From JAHELQ01 sp965603365 (GTDB lineage Bacteria > Acidobacteriota > Aminicenantia > UBA2199), in NCBI GenBank assembly GCA_965603365.1, contig CBFDCR010000014.1, forward strand, positions 1 to 64,000: a stretch of 64,000 nucleotides of DNA, in the 5' to 3' direction. The notes under the pieces were generated by a model that had not been told where the DNA came from, made no database searches, and saw only the letters and a list, made by a program, of their open reading frames with translations. Shown piece after piece: positions 57,588 through 64,000 of the stretch (its first letter is position 1; every line of letters starts with the position of its first letter). Both the position numbers and the translations under genes were made by a program.

Positions 57588-58073
57588 ATGAAAGGTAAGG
57601 ATGTGGTTAATATGTTGAAGAAAGAAGGATGGAAAATTAAGCGTATAACCGGGTCACACCTCAATCTATTTCAGCCGATGGCTGTCTTCAGGAAAGATGA
57701 AGAGAGCGGTGGATATTTTGTGTTTTGTCCATCCGTAGAGGGCGTCTGCTCCCAGGGAGAGACACTGCAAGAGGCACGGGAGATGATCAAAGATGCCCTT
57801 GAAGGAGTCATCGAAGTTGCACTCGAGGACGATATGGAAAATTATTTTAACAATGACGAATATATACCACAGCCAGGAGAAGTCGTTGAGCCAATCCGAA
57901 TTAACAGAAAATTACAGATCGCAGCTTCCATCAAAATGACCAGGGAACGTTTGGGACTCACCCAGCAGCAGATGGCCCATAAAATGGGGATGAAACAACA
58001 AAATATTTCCCGTTACGAAAAAGGCAAGGTGGTCCCCTCCGCCGGCAGATTCCTGGAACTATTGGAGGCATAA
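57588..58073 (+). CDS. HicA(truncated)-HicB-HTH chimeric protein
   Basis: A 161-aa protein. Residues 1-28 (MKGKDVVNMLKKEGWKIKR, then ITGSHLNLF) are the start of a HicA RNase including the active-site His. At about residue 29 the sequence changes to a HicB antitoxin (SGGYFVFCPSVEGVCSQGET). The C-terminus is an XRE HTH (LGLTQQQMAHKMGMKQQNIS). A deletion seems to have fused a neighbouring hicA start to hicB in frame, removing the rest of HicA. The HTH and operator may still work; toxicity is unlikely. Confidence 0.78.
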   Translation: MKGKDVVNMLKKEGWKIKRITGSHLNLFQPMAVFRKDEESGGYFVFCPSVEGVCSQGETLQEAREMIKDALEGVIEVALEDDMENYFNNDEYIPQPGEVVEPIRINRKLQIAASIKMTRERLGLTQQQMAHKMGMKQQNISRYEKGKVVPSAGRFLELLEA

Positions 58074-58149
58074 AGCATATTCAAACGCCAGCACCCAATA
58101 CCTTAAAAAGGGGCTGAAGCCACAAAATGGGGAAAAATTGGGGGGGAAC

Positions 58150-58178
58150 TTGAAAGTATTGTTAATAAGGGGTATATT
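58150..58178 (+). promoter_or_regulatory. sigma70 promoter of OPT transporter
   Basis: TTGAAA (58150-58155), 17-nt spacer, TATATT (58173-58178). Confidence 0.55.
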
Positions 58179-58198
58179 TAGGCATTGAGTCCGCAAAA

Positions 58199-59860
58199 GT
58201 GAAACCAGGGATCAAGCGAATGCCTTCATCACAAACAGGATCAAGATATGCGTCATCGTTTCGTCGGCAGTGCACGGCCCGGGCATTGATACTGGGTATT
58301 ATCGGCTCGGTGGTGATTACCACCAGTTCCATGTACGTGGCCCTGCGCATGGGCAGTCTGCCCTGGCCCACCATCTTTGTGGCGGTGATGTCCATGGCAG
58401 TATTGAAACTACTGAAACACACCAACCTCAACGAGATCAACGTGGCCCACACCGCCATGTCCTCGGGCAGCATGGTAGCCGGGGGACTGGCCTTTACCAT
58501 CCCGGGAATCTGGATGGTGAATCCCAACGCCCAGGTGAGCCTGTTGTCGCTGCTGGCAGTCACGGTGTCGGGAACCCTCCTGGGTGTCCTATTTACCGCC
58601 GCCATCCGCAAGTACTTTATCGAAGAAGAGAGGCTGCCCTTCCCCATCGGCAAGGCCGCGGCAGAAACCGTGCTGGCCGGGGATGAAGGAGGACGGAAGG
58701 CCCGGACACTGTTTTCCTCACTGGGGTTCACGGCGGTATTTGTGGCCCTGCGGGACGGTTTCAAGTTGATCCCCGGGGCCCTTTCCTGGCCCGGCCTGGC
58801 CACCAGGAATATATTTGTCGGCCTCTGGCTCTCCCCCATGGCCCTGGCCATCGGTTATATTATCGGGCCGCTGTTTACCGGCGTGTGGTTCCTGGGGGCC
58901 GTGATATCACACCTGTTTATCGTGCCGCTGGGTCTTGCCGCTGGCTGGTTCACTGATATAGCCGCGGCCAATGCCTTCAAAGACAGCCTGGGCATCGGGC
59001 TGATGATCGGCACCGGCCTGGGTATACTATTCAAAGGCATGATCCGGCGGGCCCGGGAGATCTACGGGCCGATCATCAACAAAAAACGGGCTGAAGGCCG
59101 CAGCAGCCTGGTTCTCAAAATTTCGCCCCTCCTGCTGACAGCGGTGGCGTTTTTGCTGACAGTCTTCACCGGCATGGGGGTCTGGGTGAGTATCATCACC
59201 ATCGCCGGTGTCTGGCTCACCACGGCCATGGCCGCCTCCATCACCGGCCAGACCGGTATTAATCCCATGGAGATCTTCGGCATACTGGTATTACTGGCGG
59301 CCAGGGCCATCACCGGTATCGGCGGGCCGGAGGCTTTTTTTGTGGCCGGGGTGGTGGCGGTGGCCTGCGGCCTTACCGGGGATGTGCTCAACGATTTCAA
59401 ATCGGGGCATATTTTAAAAACCAGTCCCAGGGCCCAGATTGCGGCCGAGGCTGCCGGCGGCCTGGTGGGGGCTGTTGTGTCGGTCCTGGTTCTGCTGGCC
59501 ATGCTCAAGGCCTTTGGCGCAGTCGGGCCGGGCAGCGAATTGATTGCACCCCAGGCCTATGCGGTATCGACAATGGCCACCGGCCTGCCCCACACCGGGG
59601 CCTTCTTCTTCGGCCTGGCCATCGGCCTGACACTTTACCTGTTCAATGTACCGGGCATGACATTGGGGCTGGGGGTATTTCTGCCCATGAAGATATCCGC
59701 CACCGTGTTTTTGGGCGGCCTGTTGGGCCTTATATTTAAAAAACGGCTGGCCCGCAGCCATCAAAACGATCACATTGCCATCATCGCCGCCGGCCTGTTA
59801 GGGGGCGAAGGCATCGCCGGTGTCCTCATCGCCCTCCTCCACCTCCTCACCCCGGGTTAA
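58199..59860 (+). CDS. OPT-family oligopeptide/metal-chelate transporter
   Basis: A 553-aa membrane protein with about a dozen helices. Features of the OPT/YSL group are visible: MYVALRMGSLPWPTIFVAVM, NEINVAHTAMSSGSMVAGGL, then EEERLPFPIGKAAAETVLAG and later VVAVACGLTGDVLNDFKSGH with LKTSPRAQ. It takes up peptides or chelates by proton symport. The start could be GTG 58199 or ATG 58220; the latter has AGGGA upstream. Confidence 0.9.
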   Translation: MKPGIKRMPSSQTGSRYASSFRRQCTARALILGIIGSVVITTSSMYVALRMGSLPWPTIFVAVMSMAVLKLLKHTNLNEINVAHTAMSSGSMVAGGLAFTIPGIWMVNPNAQVSLLSLLAVTVSGTLLGVLFTAAIRKYFIEEERLPFPIGKAAAETVLAGDEGGRKARTLFSSLGFTAVFVALRDGFKLIPGALSWPGLATRNIFVGLWLSPMALAIGYIIGPLFTGVWFLGAVISHLFIVPLGLAAGWFTDIAAANAFKDSLGIGLMIGTGLGILFKGMIRRAREIYGPIINKKRAEGRSSLVLKISPLLLTAVAFLLTVFTGMGVWVSIITIAGVWLTTAMAASITGQTGINPMEIFGILVLLAARAITGIGGPEAFFVAGVVAVACGLTGDVLNDFKSGHILKTSPRAQIAAEAAGGLVGAVVSVLVLLAMLKAFGAVGPGSELIAPQAYAVSTMATGLPHTGAFFFGLAIGLTLYLFNVPGMTLGLGVFLPMKISATVFLGGLLGLIFKKRLARSHQNDHIAIIAAGLLGGEGIAGVLIALLHLLTPG

Positions 59861-59883
59861 ATAGAGATAATGGTAATCCCGGC

Positions 59884-60513
59884 TTAACGGTTACAATATT
59901 TATTTAATTCGGTTACCAGTTGGTGGACCGTAGTGGATGGATTGTCTTTTCCCGGATTCGGGGGATTGTAGCGGTTTAACAGCCTTTCGGCATTTTTTAT
60001 TGCTTCTTTCTGCTTGTTTAACAATTCCCGGTACATGGATGGATGATTCTTTTTATAGGGATGGTTTAAAAGCTGAGAAAGTTTCTCTATATATTGTTGC
60101 CTGGACATGGCCGTCTGGTAATAATGAAAGTGCAGCAGGTACCACAACTCGAAGGCCTCGTTGGAGTATGCGACCTTAATGCCCTGCCTAACGGCAAATG
60201 TGATGGCTTCACTAAAATTCTCCAGGGTGAAACCATTGCGATCGAATACGCACCACACTTGATCGTAAACCTCCTCATTGATTCGGGCCCTGTCTCTGAT
60301 CGCCAATGCCTTTCTTACCAGATTCACGGTATTATCCCCGGCTCCGATGACCTTGACTGTTGCCGAACTCAGCCGAAAAGAGTTAAAATAATTCGGTTCC
60401 GTTTTTTGCCCCTCGCAAACGATCAGAAAACTCTTTGGCGGCCTGCCTCTAAGCCTCGATTTTCTCTTAAGCGATCTGTTTTTTTTCTTCCAGAATAGGT
60501 TATCCGTTCCCAT
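59884..60513 (-). CDS. RloB-family protein
   Basis: A 209-aa protein with the RloB signature: FLIVCEGQKTEPNYFNSF at residue 29, VWCVFDRNGF and SNEAFELWYLLHFHY. RloB has a Toprim-like fold and is paired with RloA, an AAA ATPase, in restriction-linked or abortive-infection loci (AbiL-like). It overlaps the ATPase gene stop by one nt, so it is the second gene of the operon. Confidence 0.9.
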   Translation of the reverse strand: MGTDNLFWKKKNRSLKRKSRLRGRPPKSFLIVCEGQKTEPNYFNSFRLSSATVKVIGAGDNTVNLVRKALAIRDRARINEEVYDQVWCVFDRNGFTLENFSEAITFAVRQGIKVAYSNEAFELWYLLHFHYYQTAMSRQQYIEKLSQLLNHPYKKNHPSMYRELLNKQKEAIKNAERLLNRYNPPNPGKDNPSTTVHQLVTELNKYCNR

Positions 60514-61766
60514 TAAACCTTATCATTATCAGTGCTGTCCTCAAACAGAGATTCAATATTACCGATAAACGGGATGGCTCCGTATTTTCCCATGATGTAA
60601 TCTTTATTGAATGAGGCATCCTTGCGGACTTTGTATTCCTCCAGGGAGTAAAGTTCCGACGCCCCATATTCATCTTTCTGGATAAACCAGATCTGGTCTC
60701 TCCTGAAAAATTGATTGGACAGGATGTTGGTATCATGGCTGACGAATATGAGCTGTGATTTGGGCCTCCAGGCGTTATCTTTTTTTGGTTTGTAATGATG
60801 AAACATCTCGATGAGTGCCCTCGTTAAAAGAGGATGAAATTTCGATGTGAGTTCGTCTATTACCAACACATCGTCATTTTTTAAAGCTTGATAAATGGGC
60901 TGTGAGAGTTCGAAAAGAGCCTGAGTCCCGGCCGATTCGTCTCTAAGAAGGTCGAACTTTTCCTCCGATAACGGGTTGTTATGCTGATCGTATATTTGAT
61001 GTATAACCCTATAACAGGATGACTGGTCATATACCCTGCCATCGTTTCGATCCTTCCAAATATCTTCCTTCTTGATGTTTTTTAATCCCATATCGGCAAC
61101 CTTTAAAAGTTTTAGTACAAATTCCTTGAATTCATGATGCTCAAGTTCATAATCACACCAACAATCCGATTCAATATCAATAACAATAACAAGATGATCG
61201 AACCATTCCAATATCTTTTTGGCGGTCTGACCATTAAATTGATCGACCACAGAAAGGAAAAGGGCGTTTGCCCTTGTCTTGCTTGCTAATCCTTTTCCTT
61301 CTTTAAAACCGGGACCTATCTTAATTTGATCTTTTTCTCTGGTAAAAAGGGTGGCCTCCCTGATGGTGGGAACATAATAGAGCCATTCATGGTAAACCCG
61401 TTCCCTGTCTACCTGGAATCCATATCTATAGCGTATCCCGTCAATTAAAAAAGTAACCTCAAAGGTCGAAGGCACGGTCTTTGTTTCAGTACTTAATCGA
61501 AATTCATCAACCTTTTTTATTTTGTTTGCAGAACTTTCCTTAGAAGAAGTTAATACAAGCTCCTTCATTAATTTAAGGGCTTTAACCAGGTTCGATTTTC
61601 CACTGGCATTGGCCCCATAAAGGGCAGCACTTTTTAGCAGTCTCAGCTTATCGTTCACCCGGATAGTGTTGGTATCACGATGCTCTCTGTCTGCTGAAGC
61701 CACCATGCTCAGGGTAACAATATCCTTGAAGGAGAGGAAATTTCCTACTTTAAATTCTATCAACAT
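60513..61766 (-). CDS. RloA-like AAA ATPase
   Basis: An SMC/ABC-type ATPase of about 417 aa: N-terminal FKVGNFLSFKDIVTLSMVA, Walker A YGANASGKSNLVKAL, signature-like DESAGTQALFEL, Walker B DVLVIDELTSKFHPLL and FVSHDTNIL. It pairs with RloB. The ATG at 61766 has GAGAGG upstream; the frame is open to 61856 but that part lies in the promoter. An ATP-driven sensor role in phage defence is known for the family and inferred here. Confidence 0.9.
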   Translation of the reverse strand: MLIEFKVGNFLSFKDIVTLSMVASADREHRDTNTIRVNDKLRLLKSAALYGANASGKSNLVKALKLMKELVLTSSKESSANKIKKVDEFRLSTETKTVPSTFEVTFLIDGIRYRYGFQVDRERVYHEWLYYVPTIREATLFTREKDQIKIGPGFKEGKGLASKTRANALFLSVVDQFNGQTAKKILEWFDHLVIVIDIESDCWCDYELEHHEFKEFVLKLLKVADMGLKNIKKEDIWKDRNDGRVYDQSSCYRVIHQIYDQHNNPLSEEKFDLLRDESAGTQALFELSQPIYQALKNDDVLVIDELTSKFHPLLTRALIEMFHHYKPKKDNAWRPKSQLIFVSHDTNILSNQFFRRDQIWFIQKDEYGASELYSLEEYKVRKDASFNKDYIMGKYGAIPFIGNIESLFEDSTDNDKV

Positions 61767-61784
61767 CTTTAGCCTCTCTTTGTT

Positions 61785-61813
61785 CTTATAATCTATTATC
61801 AAATTAAAGTCAA
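61785..61813 (-). promoter_or_regulatory. sigma70 promoter of RloAB operon
   Basis: TTGACT (61808-61813), 17-nt spacer, TATAAG (61785-61790) on the minus strand. Confidence 0.6.
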
Positions 61814-61899
61814 GTTTTTTGAGAAAATTCCTCAAAAAAGTGTCTTTTGCAACCAAATCCTGCTGGCGAATAGGGCAAAGGAGTGCGGTTTGTTCTCAT

Positions 61900-62739
61900 T
61901 TAAATCGGCATGGGGGGGTGATTTTCGGTATGGCGGTCGATTTTCAGGGAGGGGAGATCTATGGTGACATAGGTGAAATCTCGCAGTTGGCCCGGCTGGA
62001 TGGAGAGGGTGTCGCCAATTTTGTTAAACCAACTGCCGGTCATCAGCGGCGACTCGTGGATGTGGCCGTGAAGCGACAGCAGGGGTTGATGGGTCTCCAG
62101 GAACCGATACACGGCTATAGAACCCACCTCCCGGCCGTCGGAGCAGCAATCCAGGCCCACAAAGGCGGGGGGCATGTGCATCACATATATACTGCGCCGA
62201 AAATCCGTCGGTTTTACCAACTGCCCCAACTCATCCTGGAGTGTGGCTAAGGTCAGGGCATAACTGAACCAATCGTCGATATAGGCCAGGCCGTCTTCCG
62301 TAGACAATACTCCACGGCCATGCTGCTGGGGAAAGATAAAATCCCGGGTATCCATGCGGCAGCGGTCCTTCAACTGGAAGGGATAATCCGCCACCCAGTT
62401 CATGCCGATAAATTCGTATCCCCCAATTTCCACCCTCTTCTGGGCCAGGTCTTTAACAAAGGCGTATTTCCCGCAGGTCGCCTCGTACAACGAATCGAAT
62501 ATCCGCAAGTCGTCGTTGCCCAGGCAGCCCAGGTAATAAATTCCCGCACTCTCTAATTTCTTAAAATAGGGGCCCAGGTATTCGACGATAAACTGGCTCT
62601 GCTTTTTCAACGCGCCGCCAAAGGGCAGGGCATCGCCGCCGTTGATTACGATGTCGGCCGCCATCTCCCGGGCCAGTTCAAAAAGCCGCTCGTATTTCCA
62701 CCAACTGCCGTGCAGATCAGTCACATAAATGATTGTCAT
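61900..62739 (-). CDS. metallophosphoesterase
   Basis: A 279-aa calcineurin-like phosphoesterase: IIYVTDLHGSWWKYERLF (D-x-H), IVINGGDALPFGG (GD), LGCLGNDDLRIF (GN-D), VMHMPPAF and SLHGHIHESPL (G-H-x-H). All five metal-site blocks are present. Substrate is unknown; the group includes YfcE-like phosphodiesterases and cyclic-nucleotide enzymes. It starts close to the ATG at 62739 with no clear Shine-Dalgarno. Confidence 0.88.
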   Translation of the reverse strand: MTIIYVTDLHGSWWKYERLFELAREMAADIVINGGDALPFGGALKKQSQFIVEYLGPYFKKLESAGIYYLGCLGNDDLRIFDSLYEATCGKYAFVKDLAQKRVEIGGYEFIGMNWVADYPFQLKDRCRMDTRDFIFPQQHGRGVLSTEDGLAYIDDWFSYALTLATLQDELGQLVKPTDFRRSIYVMHMPPAFVGLDCCSDGREVGSIAVYRFLETHQPLLSLHGHIHESPLMTGSWFNKIGDTLSIQPGQLRDFTYVTIDLPSLKIDRHTENHPPMPI

Positions 62740-62870
62740 CGTCCCAAAAAGAGTACCATTCTACACCATCGTACTCCCCAACACAAGAGCAAAACCAACC
62801 AGAACGAAACCGGAGAAGCGGGAACAGATCCCGGAATGCTGGATTTGTGGAATTATTTTTCTACAACTTA

Positions 62871-62899
62871 TTGAAATATTAGAATATTTCCTCTAAAAT
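62871..62899 (+). promoter_or_regulatory. promoter of SLOG/PD-(D/E)XK operon
   Basis: TTGAAA (62871-62876), 17-nt spacer, TAAAAT (62894-62899), 7 nt before the ATG of a tiny ORF at 62907. Confidence 0.55.
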
Positions 62900-62906
62900 T
62901 AGACCT

Positions 62907-62954
62907 ATGGAAAAAACGATCTTCCCGTCAGTTGTGCATAAAAATGGCTGGTAA
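62907..62954 (+). CDS. possible leaderless 15-aa leader peptide
   Basis: ATG directly after the predicted transcription start, encoding MEKTIFPSVVHKNGW, then TAA. The main ORF begins 12 nt later in the same frame. It could be a chance ORF, an old start now cut by a stop codon, or a leader peptide coupling translation to the next gene. Confidence 0.25.
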   Translation: MEKTIFPSVVHKNGW

Positions 62955-62966
62955 ATTAAAAGTAAA

Positions 62967-63524
62967 ATGAGGGTAAATAATTTTAAATCTCTTAAAGGGA
63001 ACAAAGACCTTTTAAAGGCCAAAAAAGTGGGCATTTTAGCATCCAGGCACATTCTCCCCGGTCTTACCCAATTTGTGATGGAGTCTATGCAAAGGCTAGC
63101 CAGATTGGAAACCGTATTCATTGGCGGCTGGCATGCACCGATTGAAAAAGAGATTCATAAATTTTTGGTTAAGCGTCAAGTATCACACATTCATGTTTGT
63201 GCCCAAACCGTTGATAAAACATACTGTGCTTTAAACCCAACTAAAACCCTGTTTATATCGCACTGCCATCCCGGTATTACCCGCATATCGAGGGAAAATG
63301 CTCTTAAAGGAAACAGTGTCTTATGTGAATTATCGGACGTTATGTTAATCCCCTGGTTAGATCCTTATGGCAAAACGCATAAAATTGTTCTTGACTTCTG
63401 TAACAGGATGCCGGTCTTTGTTTTTGATACAGAATTCAATTCTGGTCTAATTGAGGCAGGGGCCCTCTCTTATCATTGCAACAAAGTAATATCTACTCTG
63501 GAGAACGATCATGCGAACAATTGA
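62967..63524 (+). CDS. DprA-like SLOG-domain protein
   Basis: A 185-aa Rossmann-like protein with DprA/Smf-type features: KKVGILASRHILPGLTQFV, FIGGWHAPIE, ITRISRENALKGNSVLCELS with VMLI, and a final ALSYHC turn. DprA-like SLOG proteins bind ssDNA or nucleotides; small stand-alone versions occur in defence operons. It overlaps the next gene by 14 nt, so the two act together. No Shine-Dalgarno is obvious. Confidence 0.7.
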   Translation: MRVNNFKSLKGNKDLLKAKKVGILASRHILPGLTQFVMESMQRLARLETVFIGGWHAPIEKEIHKFLVKRQVSHIHVCAQTVDKTYCALNPTKTLFISHCHPGITRISRENALKGNSVLCELSDVMLIPWLDPYGKTHKIVLDFCNRMPVFVFDTEFNSGLIEAGALSYHCNKVISTLENDHANN

Positions 63525-64000
63525 AGAGATCATAAAAACTCAATCCCATCTGGTGGTGCGCCAGATTCGAGAGGCGACGAGCTGGACCGAATCCGAAGAG
63601 GATTTACGAATAGCAACAGAAAGAATACTGGGAGAATTCAAAAACCAGGCAAAATTACAAGATTTTAGAGGACATCACGAGGTTACGATTGGCAAGGGAA
63701 GAGCAGATTCTGTTTACAATTACGTGGTTATAGAATATAAAAAACCCAAACGGCTAAGTGAATCAAATACTGCCCCGGGAAACCGGGAAGTTATCGAGCA
63801 GTTAAAGACACGCCTGTATGACCTGGAAAAAGAAGAGAGGAGAAAAATCACGAAATTATTCGGCATCGGTTTTGATGGCCACTGGTTTATCTTTGTTCGG
63901 TTCCGAAATAACAGTTGGGAAATCAGCAATCCTCTTCCTGTCACCCCCCAGACTACAGAGAGATTCTTACGGGCATTGTTATCGCTTGCCGCAACCGGTA
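63511..64000 (+). CDS. PD-(D/E)XK nuclease-domain protein, N-terminal part (runs off window)
   Basis: The frame is open from the ATG at 63511 to the window end (163 codons). Residues 56-80 have the shape of a PD-(D/E)XK nuclease: Asp66 in GKGRADSVYN and Glu75-x-Lys77 in VVIEYKKP. The start of type I/IIG restriction-methylation enzymes often looks like this. The methylase or helicase part, if any, lies outside the window. It is coupled to the DprA-like gene by a 14-nt overlap. Confidence 0.7.
   Translation, partial: MRTIEEIIKTQSHLVVRQIREATSWTESEEDLRIATERILGEFKNQAKLQDFRGHHEVTIGKGRADSVYNYVVIEYKKPKRLSESNTAPGNREVIEQLKTRLYDLEKEERRKITKLFGIGFDGHWFIFVRFRNNSWEISNPLPVTPQTTERFLRALLSLAATG

Overview
The window looks like a chromosomal segment of a Gram-negative, mostly uncultured bacterial lineage. 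An outer membrane is implied by lpxA, an Mla-type MCE lipid transporter, a TolC-RND efflux set, lipoproteins and many secreted proteins. PheRS is of the archaeal/spirochaete architecture. Several gene families (secreted six-bladed propeller, CocE/NonD and large alpha/beta hydrolases, DUF6345, many TA pairs) are common in Candidatus Aminicenantes and relatives. That placement is an inference, not something the sequence proves. No tRNA, rRNA, CRISPR array or intact transposase was seen. Many genes carry near-consensus sigma70 promoters (TTGACA-17-TATAAT type).

Layout. 1-4.4 kb: end of a TPR protein, two copies of a 21-bp palindromic tandem-repeat element, an MNT gene, a DUF4145 remnant, two TumE-type TA pairs, an orphan antitoxin and a truncated CPBP protease. 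4.5-11.5 kb: two secreted proteins, an XRE/two-CW regulator, mnmA, an endonuclease/exonuclease/phosphatase protein and an EF-G. 11.5-18.2 kb: an MNT gene, an 823-residue protein with deoxyribosyltransferase/TIR-like modules, the four-gene Mla-like operon and an orphan lanthipeptide-type precursor. 18.4-25.2 kb: another 21-bp array, MauE/DoxX plus rhodanese, a zinc-ribbon protein, an FHA-AAA-Fis regulator, HEPN/MNT, an orphan Phd antitoxin and AbiEi/AbiEii. 25.3-31.5 kb: TetR-TolC-adaptor-RND operon. 31.6-38.9 kb: a secreted protein, BlaI/M56 with clear operators, two antitoxin-PIN pairs, a sulfotransferase pseudogene and a DUF4143 ATPase cassette. 39-46 kb: pheT/pheS, lepB, PspC protein, msrBA and lpxA. 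46-50.6 kb: MNT with a broken HEPN, a large hydrolase, a 21-bp array and a Cry-like toxin with a jacalin-like domain. 50.8-56 kb: propeller protein, VapBC, CocE hydrolase and a matrixin. 56.1-64 kb: a 21-bp array fused to a Toprim remnant, a frameshifted SLOG gene, a HicA-HicB chimera, an OPT transporter, RloB/RloA, a phosphoesterase and the start of a SLOG plus PD-(D/E)XK defence-like operon.

Three themes stand out. First, five loci hold tandem arrays with a unit of exactly 21 bp. In three of the four sequence families the units are clear imperfect hairpins, and all can be read as heptad repeats. Second, about thirteen loci are toxin-antitoxin modules or their debris, some bounded by short direct repeats. 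Third, at least nine genes have a sigma70 -10 box ending 5-7 nt before the ATG, implying leaderless mRNAs. The housekeeping genes are interrupted by these accessory modules rather than segregated from them.
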